Origin: Candidatus Zapsychrus exili
Lineage (GTDB): Bacteria; Omnitrophota; Gorgyraeia; Zapsychrales; Zapsychraceae
DNA length: 46,158 nt
Direction of reading: 5' to 3'
NCBI GenBank assembly: GCA_030765585.1
Contig: JAVCCJ010000069.1
Location: forward strand, 1 to 46,158
Position numbers and translations under genes: made by a program. Below, one piece after another: positions 9,615 to 17,846 of the stretch. Under the pieces are notes generated by a model. It ran no database searches and had not been told where the DNA came from. It was given only the letters and a program-made list of their open reading frames with translations. The first letter of the stretch is position 1. The number at the start of each line of letters is the position of its first letter.

Positions 9615-9636
9615 GAAATAAGACTAATCTTATCTC
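9615..9636 (-). other. Stem-loop near the 5' end of the polyprotein transcript
   Basis: On the plus strand GAAATAAGA (9615-9623) faces TCTTATCTC (9628-9636) across a CTAA loop, a 9-bp stem with one mismatch. It lies just downstream of the predicted promoter, so it would be at the very 5' end of a leader of about 120 bases. It could stabilise the message or take part in control. No known riboswitch class was recognised. Confidence 0.35.
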
Positions 9637-9646
9637 AAGTAGAAAA

Positions 9647-9674
9647 AGTATAACATATTTTCTATATAATGCAA
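9647..9674 (-). promoter_or_regulatory. Predicted sigma-70-type promoter of the polyprotein gene
   Basis: Reading the minus strand, TTGCAT (9669-9674) and TATACT (9647-9652) are separated by 16 bases. This leaves an untranslated leader of about 120 bases before the AGGAGG and ATG. The match is by eye in AT-rich DNA. Confidence 0.5.
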
Positions 9675-9736
9675 GTTAACCTATATAGTAATTTAAGAAT
9701 AGTTAGTATTAATATTATTTAATAAAGGTGGGATTT

Positions 9737-9786
9737 ACCCCGTTAGAGATAATTGCAGATTAACTTATTATTATCTCTAACGGGGT
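9737..9786. repeat. Perfect 17-bp inverted repeat at the end of the PAS-HD-GYP gene
   Basis: ACCCCGTTAGAGATAAT at 9737-9753 is exactly inverted at 9770-9786, with a 16-base loop. The right arm touches the TAA stop of the PAS-HD-GYP gene (9786-9788). A terminator is possible, but no T-run follows in the direction of transcription. The long perfect arms and the GC-rich tips in AT-rich surroundings also fit a small dispersed repeat. Confidence 0.6.
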
Positions 9787-11129
9787 TACAGCCAGAAAGC
9801 CTTGTTGCCTTCTTTTCTAATAATTTTAAGAGCAGTATTTACTATTACTTTATCGTATTTCTTGTCTATTCCACTCTTGAGCTCTTCAATAGCTTTTTTA
9901 ATACCAAGCGCTGCGCGATACGGCCTATGATTTGTCATGGCCTCAAGTACATCGCTTACAGCTAAGATTTTTGCCTCAAGAAGGATTTTCTTGCTCTTTA
10001 ATTTTTTTGGATATCCTGAGCCATCTAATCGCTCATGATGCTGATGTATAATATCAGCTAAAGGAAATGGAAATTTTATATCTTTTATTAACTCATAACA
10101 TTTAGCAACGTGCTCTTGAATCAGACGAAATTCTAGTTTAGTAAGCTTCCCCGGTTTTATAAGAAGATCTAATGGTAAGCTTATCTTGCCTAAATCATGA
10201 AGCTCTGCAGAAAGTTTAAGACCAATCAATCTATTCTTATCAAAGCCTAGCTCACGTCCAATTCTTTCTGCGATTACAGCAACACTACAAGTATGCTGAA
10301 ATGTATAAGGGTCGCGCATTTCCAATGCTTTTCCTAAAACAGCTAAAGCATTCATTAGCATAGATACTCTGTCTTCTTCCAAATTAGCATGCTCTGTCAT
10401 ATCGCGCGTAATTCCCATCGTGCCAACAACCTTACCCAAACTATCATACATTGGAACTTTAGTCGTAATTACCTGATTCCAGGTACCATTAGGAAGAAGC
10501 GTTTTTTCTATTTTTCCGATAATAGGAGTGCCTGTCTTTAAAACATTCTGATCGTCTTCAACCATTTCTTGGGCTTGATCTTTAGGAAAGAAATCGTAAT
10601 CTGTTTTTCCAATTAATTCCTCAGGTTTAGTTTTAAAACCTTTTGCATAAAATTTATTTACTTTGGTAAGACGACACTTTTTATCTTTAAAATATATCGC
10701 ATCAGGCATCTGATCTAAGAAACTTTGCAAGAAATCCATTTCTTGAGATACAACATCTCTTTCTTTTCTTTCTTTAGATACGTCTTCTAGGAGACCTTCG
10801 ATATACTCTTCACCGTTGGTAGACTTTATAAGGCAAGCCGATATAGCAAGCCAAACTACCTTATTTTTCTTTCCCTTATATGTTGTTTGACAAAACTTAA
10901 CCTTGCCTTCGTTTTTAAGTATTTCTAAAAAACTTTCTAATTCTTTAGGATTGGAAAATAGTTGAGAGATTTTCTTTCTCTCTAAATCTTGCCTTTTAGA
11001 AAGTCCTAAAATTTTTACGAAGGCGCTATTAAAGTTTACAAACTTCTCCGTAGGAGAGATTAAGTATTTAAAAATACCTACTCCCAATTTATCTGCGACA
11101 GAACTACCTATAAAAAATTTTTCAACCAA
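9786..11129 (-). CDS. PAS-PAS-HD-GYP protein, predicted cyclic-di-GMP phosphodiesterase
   Basis: The 447-residue protein has no membrane segment. Two PAS sensor domains lie at about 12-118 and 132-250, the second followed by the usual MGITRDMTE exit. A C-terminal HD-GYP domain (about 260-440) has the metal pair His311-Asp312 in HDLGK and the HHERLDGSGYP motif at 364-374, so the catalytic signature is intact. HD-GYP enzymes hydrolyse cyclic-di-GMP; here the PAS pair would supply a cytoplasmic signal input. The start is TTG (11127-11129) with AAGGA 9 bases before it. A strong hairpin separates it from nrdJ, so it is probably a separate unit. What the PAS domains sense cannot be read from the sequence. 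Confidence 0.9.
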   Translation of the reverse strand: MVEKFFIGSSVADKLGVGIFKYLISPTEKFVNFNSAFVKILGLSKRQDLERKKISQLFSNPKELESFLEILKNEGKVKFCQTTYKGKKNKVVWLAISACLIKSTNGEEYIEGLLEDVSKERKERDVVSQEMDFLQSFLDQMPDAIYFKDKKCRLTKVNKFYAKGFKTKPEELIGKTDYDFFPKDQAQEMVEDDQNVLKTGTPIIGKIEKTLLPNGTWNQVITTKVPMYDSLGKVVGTMGITRDMTEHANLEEDRVSMLMNALAVLGKALEMRDPYTFQHTCSVAVIAERIGRELGFDKNRLIGLKLSAELHDLGKISLPLDLLIKPGKLTKLEFRLIQEHVAKCYELIKDIKFPFPLADIIHQHHERLDGSGYPKKLKSKKILLEAKILAVSDVLEAMTNHRPYRAALGIKKAIEELKSGIDKKYDKVIVNTALKIIRKEGNKAFWL

Positions 11130-11144
11130 GGACTATTTCCTTAT

Positions 11145-11187
11145 TAAAACAAAGAAGTAGAAAAAACTTTTCTTTCTACTTCTTTGC
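11145..11187 (-). terminator. Terminator hairpin after nrdJ
   Basis: CAAAGAAGTAGAAA (11150-11163) is perfectly inverted at 11173-11186 with a 9-base loop. In the direction of nrdJ transcription the second arm is followed by TTTT. It lies just past the nrdJ stop and before the PAS-HD-GYP start. Confidence 0.7.
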
Positions 11188-11208
11188 TTACTACTTATAT
11201 ATTAAATA

Positions 11209-13518
11209 CTAGCACTTAGAATATCCACAACCATAACACTTCAAGCATCCTTCTTCATGATGCAATGGATTACCACAATCAGGACAAACGCCTACCATAT
11301 TCCCTCGAGAACGGCTCTTTTTAGTCGCAGTTGCAGAATGTTCTTTTGTTTGCATAACTAAAACTTTTTGTTCTTGATCTAAAGTATCTTCTGGAGGATT
11401 TTTCTTCATTCTTTTTTCAATTACCTGAGATATAGCATCAGCACAAGACAAAATTCTGACCCCCTTATTCCATGAAGGAACAGGACATCTTATACCGCGA
11501 AGTTGTTCGTGTATTACTTTAGTGTCGATACCTGATCGCATAGCCAAAGAAACTAATCTTCCTATAGCTTCTAACTGACTTGCAGCACAACCACCTGCTT
11601 TTCCCATCTGAGTAAATGCCTCAAAAGGATTTGACTCTTCGTCATAATTTATAGTTACATATAAATTACCACAACCAGTAGAAGCCTTTGTAGTGTGCCC
11701 AATAATTACTTCAGGACGAGGTTTAGGCTCAATAAGCTCTGATATCTTTTTAGCCTCTATTGCAGCATCCTCTGCTACAGCTGCTGCTTCTTTTTTAGAA
11801 ACATTTAATACCTGCTCATCTCTACTTCCATCCCTGTAAACAGTTATACCTTTACATTTCAATTTAAATGCAAGTTGATAAGCTTCTCTTACGTCTTTTT
11901 TAGTTGCTTCGTTTGAGAAATTAATTGTTTTTGATACTGCGTTATCAGTAAACTCTTGAAAAGCTGCTTGCATTTTTATATGCCATTCAGGAGAAATATC
12001 ATGAGATGTTACAAAAATGTCTTTTACATCCTGAGGTATCTCTTCAATCCCATGGATAGAACCTTCTTCAGCAATTTTTTCCATCAATTCTTTACTGTAG
12101 AAACCTCTTTCTTTTGCTATTTGCTCGAATACTGAATCTGTTTCAACTAATTTTGTATTATCCATTACATTTCTGTAATAACAAATCGCAAATATAGGTT
12201 CAATGCCCGACGAGCAAGGACCACCAATTATACTGATTGTACCTGTTGGTGCAATTGTAGTAAGAGTTGCATTTCTAAAACGTTTATTACTTTGACCTTT
12301 TGCAAAAACGCTTGTTTCGAAACAAGGAAAAACACCTTTAGTTTTTCCTAATTCAAGAGATTTAATTCTTGCCTCAGTCAGTATAAACGACATTACTTGA
12401 CGAGCTAAATCAATACCTTCTTGTGAATTATATTTAATACCTAATCTAATCAAAAGAGATGCCCATCCCATAACTCCTAAACCAATTTTACGAGTCTCTT
12501 TAGTTTGATCTTCTATTCTTTTGATAGGATGTCTATTCGCATCAATAACATTATCTAAAAAGTGTGCTGCAGATCTTACAACTTTTTTTAATTTATCCCA
12601 ATCTACTTCACGACCTGCTTCTGTAACTTTTATCATATTAAGCAGGTTGATTGATCCTAAGTTACAACTTTCATAAGGGAGCAATACTTGCTCTCCGCAA
12701 GGATTTGTTGCTTCATAATCTCCTAAAGCAGGTGTTGGATTTTCTGCATTCATAGAATCAAGAAAAATAAGACCTGGCTCTCCATTTTTATGAGCACTTT
12801 CAACAATTAAATCAAAAACATACTGACTATTTATTTTTTTAACAACCTCTTTTGATTTTGGAGAAATTAATTCATAGTCTTCTCCGCTTTCTAAAGCTTT
12901 TAAGAATTTATCAGTAATAGCGACGGAGATATTAAAGTTACTTATCTCTTTATCTTTTTGTTTGCAAGTGATGAACTCTAAAATATCAGGATGATCAACA
13001 CGTAAGATTGCCATATTAGCTCCTCTACGAGTCCCACCTTGCTTTACAGCCTGAGTTGCACCATCAAAAACTTTCATAAACGAAATAGGACCTGAGGCAA
13101 CGCCGCCAGTCTTTTTAACAAAACTATTTTTTTCGCGAAGACGAGAAAAAGAAAAACCAGTACCCCCACCAGTTTTATGAATAATAGCTGTAGTCTTAAG
13201 TGTTTCAAAAATTGATTCCATAGAGTCTTCAATAGGAAGAACAAAGCAGGCGCTCAATTGCCCTAAAGGTCTTCCTGCGTTCATTAGCGTCGGAGAGTTT
13301 GGCAAGAATTCTAAATTTACCATCATATCGTAGAATTCTTTTTCTTTTGCTTCTCTCTCTTTTTGAGATGCGCCATAATCTTTATCCACATCCGCTATAG
13401 TCTTAGCAACCCTAGTAAACATTTCTTCTGGGGTTTCAATAACTTTACCATTTTCATCTTTTTTAAGATATCTTCTTTCTAATACTGTAAGGGCGTTCTC
13501 TGAAATTTTGCGTGACAC
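11209..13518 (-). CDS. nrdJ: Adenosylcobalamin-dependent (class II) ribonucleotide reductase
   Basis: Ribonucleotide reductase makes deoxynucleotides from ribonucleotides; the class II form uses coenzyme B12 and needs no oxygen. The 769-residue protein has NSPTLMNAG (74-82), the redox cysteine in SACFVLP (Cys91), the finger loop NPCGEQ (272-277) with Cys274 and Glu276, Cys285 in ESCNLGS, and a C-terminal tail with CPDCG and a further CxxC pair that typifies NrdJ. No N-terminal ATP cone is present. The start is GTG (13516-13518) with AGGAGG 6 bases upstream. It stands alone between a 257-base leader and a strong terminator. No class I or III reductase subunit is in this window. Confidence 0.96.
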   Translation of the reverse strand: MSRKISENALTVLERRYLKKDENGKVIETPEEMFTRVAKTIADVDKDYGASQKEREAKEKEFYDMMVNLEFLPNSPTLMNAGRPLGQLSACFVLPIEDSMESIFETLKTTAIIHKTGGGTGFSFSRLREKNSFVKKTGGVASGPISFMKVFDGATQAVKQGGTRRGANMAILRVDHPDILEFITCKQKDKEISNFNISVAITDKFLKALESGEDYELISPKSKEVVKKINSQYVFDLIVESAHKNGEPGLIFLDSMNAENPTPALGDYEATNPCGEQVLLPYESCNLGSINLLNMIKVTEAGREVDWDKLKKVVRSAAHFLDNVIDANRHPIKRIEDQTKETRKIGLGVMGWASLLIRLGIKYNSQEGIDLARQVMSFILTEARIKSLELGKTKGVFPCFETSVFAKGQSNKRFRNATLTTIAPTGTISIIGGPCSSGIEPIFAICYYRNVMDNTKLVETDSVFEQIAKERGFYSKELMEKIAEEGSIHGIEEIPQDVKDIFVTSHDISPEWHIKMQAAFQEFTDNAVSKTINFSNEATKKDVREAYQLAFKLKCKGITVYRDGSRDEQVLNVSKKEAAAVAEDAAIEAKKISELIEPKPRPEVIIGHTTKASTGCGNLYVTINYDEESNPFEAFTQMGKAGGCAASQLEAIGRLVSLAMRSGIDTKVIHEQLRGIRCPVPSWNKGVRILSCADAISQVIEKRMKKNPPEDTLDQEQKVLVMQTKEHSATATKKSRSRGNMVGVCPDCGNPLHHEEGCLKCYGCGYSKC

Positions 13519-13570
13519 AGCTACCTCCTGGGGTTGTATAAAATTAGCGGTTGTAAACGATACTACTTCT

Positions 13571-13620
13571 TGTGGTTTTAAAAATTAATAACCACGGGAA
13601 ATCTGCTTGCCGGCGAAGCA
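13571..13620 (-). other. Two short hairpins in the nrdJ leader
   Basis: GTGGTT (13572-13577) pairs with AACCAC (13590-13595), and TGCTT (13604-13608) pairs with AAGCA (13616-13620) around a GC-rich loop. They sit 50-100 bases before the nrdJ start. The known cobalamin riboswitch B12-box was not found. They could be a leader structure controlling nrdJ, or chance. Confidence 0.3.
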
Positions 13621-13723
13621 AACATTTTTTCTTGAAAAATATTTCAATACTATAAGCTTCTAAAAAAGATTTTAAAACTTTAAAACTTGCTTGGATTTTT
13701 TGTAAAGACCTTCAAACGATATT

Positions 13724-13751
13724 ATTCTAATATAAATTCTAATAATAGCAA
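13724..13751 (-). promoter_or_regulatory. Candidate nrdJ promoter
   Basis: On the minus strand TTGCTA (13746-13751) and TAGAAT (13724-13729) are 16 bases apart, giving a leader of about 200 bases before nrdJ. The surrounding DNA is very AT-rich, so chance matches are easy. Confidence 0.35.
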
Positions 13752-13775
13752 ATGAAATTTATTAATATTATACCA

Positions 13776-14999
13776 CTATAACTTGTGCTTCCTTTTCCAC
13801 AAGAATACCTTATCTTGTGGTTTTGCAAAAAAAGGCAATTTTATGCCGACAAAGTCTCCTTTTTTAGCCTTTTTTACAGATTTATCATCAATTCTCATCT
13901 CTGCCACCTTGTGTTTTTCTGATGGAGTAGATTTGCCTAAAAATAAGATATCATCGCCAACTTTTATTTCTTTTGTTCTTACTCTTACCTCAGCGACACT
14001 TATCTTTTTGAAGAACCTAGTAACATCTCCTACATATATTTTTTCATATGAATGCTCGAGCCTATTGCTATTACTTTCTTCTGGTTTACCAAAATAAAAT
14101 CCAGTAGAAAAACCTCGATTATAAACCTGGCTTACTCGTTCTTTTAATTTTTTCTTTAATTGCTTTGTAAGTTTACCCTTTAAGTGGCAATCGATAGCTT
14201 TTCGATAGCAAGATGTAACTTCTTTTATATATTCGGGCGAGCGCATCCTTCCTTCTATTTTAAAAGAATGAATACCTGCATCCATAAGTTCATCAATAAA
14301 ATCAATGGTACACAAATCTTTAGGACTTAGAACATAATCTTTTCCAATAACAAAACTAGATTCATCGTCGAGGTCTTTGATAAGAAATTCTCTACGACAT
14401 GGCTGAATGCACTTGCCTTGATTAGCTGACTTTCCGTGAGAATAGTAAGACATAAAGCATCTCCCCGATATGCTTACGCACATAGCACCATGTATAAATG
14501 ACTCAACCTCACAATCTATTTTCTCTTCTTTTATAACCTTTATAATTTTCCTTATATCTACTAAATGACATTCGCGCGCCAAAACAATTCTTTTAGCTCC
14601 TAAGCTAGCATAGGTCTTTAGGGCATCGACATTTGATACATTAGCCTGTGTTGATATGTGAATGTTTAGGCCTAACTCTCTTGCCTTTAAAAGAACTGCC
14701 ATGTCCCATAAAACAACAGCGTCAACAGAAGACTTTTTGGCTTCTTTTAATATTTTGCTTACTTTTGCCAGCTCTTTGTTCGATATAGTTGTGTTAAGAG
14801 TGAGGTATCCTCGCCTTTTATTTTTATGCAAAAGATCCATAACTTTACTTATTTCTAATATATCAAAATTGCTTGCCATATGACGCATATTTATGCCTTT
14901 AACGCCAAAATAAACACTATCAGCACCACCTTCAATAGCAGATAAAAGAGAAGGCCAGTCTCCTGCTGGAGATAACAACTCTGGTTTATGTTTCTTCAT
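13776..14999 (-). CDS. Peptidase U32 family protein (TrhP/RlhA-like RNA hydroxylation enzyme)
   Basis: The 407-residue protein starts with the family's LLSPAGDWPSLLSAIEGGADSVYFG barrel entry and carries the U32 signature ESFIHGAMCVSISGRCFMS, followed by CIQPCRREF. These cysteines match those that hold an iron-sulfur cluster in RNA-modifying U32 proteins. Family members once called collagenases include the tRNA and rRNA hydroxylation enzymes TrhP and RlhA; I favour that role over peptidase, but the exact target is not shown by the sequence. A C-terminal beta domain follows from about residue 320. The ATG at 14997-14999 lies 11 bases after the cheY-like stop, so the two are probably co-transcribed. 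Confidence 0.85.
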   Translation of the reverse strand: MKKHKPELLSPAGDWPSLLSAIEGGADSVYFGVKGINMRHMASNFDILEISKVMDLLHKNKRRGYLTLNTTISNKELAKVSKILKEAKKSSVDAVVLWDMAVLLKARELGLNIHISTQANVSNVDALKTYASLGAKRIVLARECHLVDIRKIIKVIKEEKIDCEVESFIHGAMCVSISGRCFMSYYSHGKSANQGKCIQPCRREFLIKDLDDESSFVIGKDYVLSPKDLCTIDFIDELMDAGIHSFKIEGRMRSPEYIKEVTSCYRKAIDCHLKGKLTKQLKKKLKERVSQVYNRGFSTGFYFGKPEESNSNRLEHSYEKIYVGDVTRFFKKISVAEVRVRTKEIKVGDDILFLGKSTPSEKHKVAEMRIDDKSVKKAKKGDFVGIKLPFFAKPQDKVFLWKRKHKL

Positions 15000-15010
15000 A
15001 TTTAATAACC

Positions 15011-15382
15011 CTATACTGGATTAGAACCCAAACATTCTTTAATTTTTGCAACCAAATCAACGAGATTAACAGGCTTAACAAAATACGCCTTTACTCCTTC
15101 TAATTTAAAAACATCTTCCATTGTTTCATTTGCTGTCAGCATAATAATTGGCGTTGTTTCAACGCCTTCTATGCGCTTTAACTCTCCTACAAATTCATAA
15201 CCATTCATATTTAGCATTTGAACATCTAGAACAATTAAGTCGGGTTTGTACTCTTTTACTTGTTTTAAACCCTCTTCTCCATCAGAAGCCACAACTGTAT
15301 CGTACCCTTTACTTACAAGACCAAACTTAACTAATGTTATTCCGATTTCATCATCGTCTATAATCAATATTTTATGTGCCAT
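15011..15382 (-). CDS. Single-domain response regulator (CheY-like receiver)
   Basis: The 123-residue protein is a bare receiver domain. The acidic pocket (Asp9-Asp11), phosphoacceptor Asp53 in IVLDVQM, Thr83 in MLTAN and Lys103 in YFVKP are all in place. There is no output domain, so it must act through a protein partner or in a phosphorelay. No histidine kinase is encoded nearby. AAGGAA precedes the ATG by about 7 bases. It runs with the U32 gene downstream and is divergent from the small plus-strand membrane gene. Confidence 0.9.
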   Translation of the reverse strand: MAHKILIIDDDEIGITLVKFGLVSKGYDTVVASDGEEGLKQVKEYKPDLIVLDVQMLNMNGYEFVGELKRIEGVETTPIIMLTANETMEDVFKLEGVKAYFVKPVNLVDLVAKIKECLGSNPV

Positions 15383-15406
15383 GTTTTGTTCCTTTTTAAA
15401 ATTAGG

Positions 15407-15434
15407 TTGATTTAAGTTATAAGTTAGTTACAAT
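15407..15434 (+). promoter_or_regulatory. Candidate promoter for the plus-strand membrane gene
   Basis: TTGATT (15407-15412) and TACAAT (15429-15434) are 16 bases apart, with the ATG about 34 bases after the -10. This is the only plus-strand gene called in the window. Confidence 0.45.
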
Positions 15435-15467
15435 AAAATATACGCAATAATTTAAACAGAGGAAATT

Positions 15468-15815
15468 ATGAGTAACAGTAACTTTTTATCAAGAATTCGC
15501 CGATTAGACAACATGATAGCAAGATGGGTTATGCGTCATTTCTACTTTATATTTTTTCAAGTTATCCTAGTTATAATATTCGTTTTCTGGCTATCTAATA
15601 CAGTACAAATCATTGATATCAATTTCCAAATATCAAAAAATAATCTACTAGAAAAAATACTTCTTACTCAATCTATTAATACATCTATAATTGTAATACT
15701 TTTACTTCTCAATTCTTTCTGGATGCTTTATATTTTAGGAGGAATACAACGCCTAAGAAACTTACTAAGAGATATAAGCTACAACATAGGCAAACTTCGC
15801 AATAAAAACTTCTAA
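15468..15815 (+). CDS. Small two-helix membrane protein of unknown function
   Basis: The 115-residue protein has two strongly hydrophobic segments (about 24-46 and 73-95), a basic N-terminus and a basic C-terminal tail, suggesting both ends face the cytoplasm. I recognise no family. AGAGGAAA is placed correctly before the ATG and a promoter-like sequence precedes it. It is convergent with ftsA, the two stops being about a dozen bases apart, and occupies the place where ftsZ often follows ftsA. Coding status is inferred from the ribosome site, the membrane pattern and its fit exactly between flanking genes. Confidence 0.7.
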   Translation: MSNSNFLSRIRRLDNMIARWVMRHFYFIFFQVILVIIFVFWLSNTVQIIDINFQISKNNLLEKILLTQSINTSIIVILLLLNSFWMLYILGGIQRLRNLLRDISYNIGKLRNKNF

Positions 15816-15826
15816 ACCGTATTTCC

Positions 15827-17071
15827 TTAAAAATACTCGTGATACAACTCTTTAAACTTTTCTATAACCTTCCTCTTAAAATCTAAATTGTAATCATCTA
15901 AGGCAGAATCATATCCATAATTTCTCTTAAACCCTATATATGCAAGACCAACTGCCTGCGCAAAAAAGGAAGAATTGACGTGTTGTTTTCCTTTTGAAAT
16001 ATTAATTTTACCTAATTTAGTTGGCAAATTAACTTCTTTCCCTATTCTTTCAACTAGACCTGGCAATAGAGAGCCACCTCCCACCATAACTATCTCACTA
16101 TTTATTTGATCAAACAGTCCGGAATTCTTTATAGAATCTTGAATCGTTTCAATTAAACATTGAGATTCTGGCTCAATAGCTTGATATATTTCTTTTTTCT
16201 TAATAGGCACATAAGAATTTTCTCTTTTTATGAGTATCTCCTCATCTCTTCGCTGATCAGAGTCTGTAACAACTGCATGTGCTTTCTTTATGGATTCAGA
16301 TAAATCAAAAGGTAAATTTATTTTCCTAGATATGCCTTCGGTAAAATTGTTTCCACCGAAAGAAATTTTATTTACATATCTAATAATACCTTCCTTAAAT
16401 ACTAGAATGCTTGTTACTGTTGATCCTATATCAACTAAAACACACCCAGCTAATTTTTGCTCTTCATCAAGCGCTACATCAGAAGCTACATAACTAGAAT
16501 ACATAAGATTTACAACATCATATCCCGCGTGATGAACCGATCTTGTAATATTGCGAACTCTGTTTGCACTTGATAATATCATTAAAGAAGATGCAGAAAG
16601 TTTTCTGCCATAAAGTCCAATTGGATTAAGAGCAAGATTGTCGTCATCAATTTTATATGCCTGAGGAAGATCGTGTAAAATTTCTTCTTCCATTTTTGTA
16701 CCCAACAATTTATTTTGATCTGAAACTCTTTTAATATCTCTAGATGTAATTATCTTACTCCCCTTATCAATTAAAGGTATTGCTGTCGTAGCTTGCCTTA
16801 CGTCAATAAGATCGCCATTAACTCCAAGCTGTATTTCTTTTAATTTAACTTTTATTTTTTTAGATAATGAGGAAAGTATGGAATGCACACACTCAGAAAG
16901 CTCTCCTAAGTCTTGAACTGAGGCGTTCTTAAAGCCATGAGTATCGCTTTCTTGAACATCTATAATTTCAATGTCTCGAGGATTATTTACTCTCAATACT
17001 GCTGCTTTAATCTTTTTGGACCCAAGGTCAAGCCCACAAAATATTTTCTCTCTTAAGATTTTCTTTATCAT
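15827..17071 (-). CDS. ftsA: Cell division protein FtsA
   Basis: FtsA is the actin-like ATPase that ties FtsZ filaments to the inner membrane and recruits later division proteins. The 414-residue protein has the actin-fold phosphate-1 loop GLDLGSKKIKAAV at the N-terminus, VLVDIGSTVTSILVF (phosphate 2), and the adenosine motif IVMVGGGSLLPGL. The C-terminus ends in a basic amphipathic stretch (KRKVIEKFKELYHEYF), as expected for membrane targeting. It follows ftsQ by 7 bases and closes the dcw cluster. Unusually, ftsZ does not come next. Confidence 0.95.
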   Translation of the reverse strand: MIKKILREKIFCGLDLGSKKIKAAVLRVNNPRDIEIIDVQESDTHGFKNASVQDLGELSECVHSILSSLSKKIKVKLKEIQLGVNGDLIDVRQATTAIPLIDKGSKIITSRDIKRVSDQNKLLGTKMEEEILHDLPQAYKIDDDNLALNPIGLYGRKLSASSLMILSSANRVRNITRSVHHAGYDVVNLMYSSYVASDVALDEEQKLAGCVLVDIGSTVTSILVFKEGIIRYVNKISFGGNNFTEGISRKINLPFDLSESIKKAHAVVTDSDQRRDEEILIKRENSYVPIKKKEIYQAIEPESQCLIETIQDSIKNSGLFDQINSEIVMVGGGSLLPGLVERIGKEVNLPTKLGKINISKGKQHVNSSFFAQAVGLAYIGFKRNYGYDSALDDYNLDFKRKVIEKFKELYHEYF

Positions 17072-17078
17072 AATATTT

Positions 17079-17846
17079 TTATTTCTTCCCCAAAATAGGG
17101 TCTTTAAACCTAAGGTCTATATATTTAACACGCTTTAAATCTATATGTTCTCTAGTAAGCATTATCTTAAGCAAGTTCATTTTTGATAAAATTTTATCTT
17201 GATCTAGAATAATCTTTAACTTGTTTGTAAAATAAAAACTTATCTCCGATAAATTCTCAAGATTAATCTTTGATATTTTATAAGAAGATAACTTTTTATT
17301 ATACGCAAAAAATTCTGCAATCCTTAACGCTATCTGAATTTGCTTATATTCAATCGTTTTCCCTACAGAAAAATCTCCTTTAAGATTTATGCCCACTGCT
17401 TCTGGCAACCTACTGCTTCTTCTATTGTTAATAGAAATAACAAAACCATTTTTATCTAAAGAAATGTACTCTTTATTTGTTTTTGTCTGAATTAAAGGTA
17501 ACCTTTCTTTAGCTTGTAACGATATTTGATTTGGAAAATGTTTTACAATGTTAAACTCTGCTACTTTAGGATATTTTCTTAAAAGCATTCTCTCTAATCT
17601 ATTTAAATCTACAGAAAAGATATCTTTTCCTATCGTTTTCCTTAAATCCCCCTTATTAATAAATCGAAGAGAAGGATCAATAACAATTGTTTTAACTTTA
17701 AAATGTTTTGAGTTTTTAGTAAAGTTCCTCACGCCCTTATAAGCAAAAAACACTACTCCTGCTACAAAGGATAAGAGTAAAACTCCGATAATCATAAATT
17801 TAATTACCGACGACGGTATTGCTAGTTTTCTTTTTCTTTTTAGCAT
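17079..17846 (-). CDS. ftsQ: Cell division protein FtsQ/DivIB
   Basis: The 255-residue protein has a short basic cytoplasmic end, one membrane segment (about 15-35), then a POTRA domain (about 45-118, FKVKTIVI onward) and a beta domain typical of FtsQ. FtsQ bridges the early and late divisome in the periplasm through FtsB and FtsL. Its ATG (17844-17846) lies inside the end of ddl, an overlap of 47 bases, and ftsA follows, matching the conserved ddl-ftsQ-ftsA order. Sequence identity in this family is low, so the call leans on the POTRA pattern and gene order. Confidence 0.9.
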   Translation of the reverse strand: MLKRKRKLAIPSSVIKFMIIGVLLLSFVAGVVFFAYKGVRNFTKNSKHFKVKTIVIDPSLRFINKGDLRKTIGKDIFSVDLNRLERMLLRKYPKVAEFNIVKHFPNQISLQAKERLPLIQTKTNKEYISLDKNGFVISINNRRSSRLPEAVGINLKGDFSVGKTIEYKQIQIALRIAEFFAYNKKLSSYKISKINLENLSEISFYFTNKLKIILDQDKILSKMNLLKIMLTREHIDLKRVKYIDLRFKDPILGKK

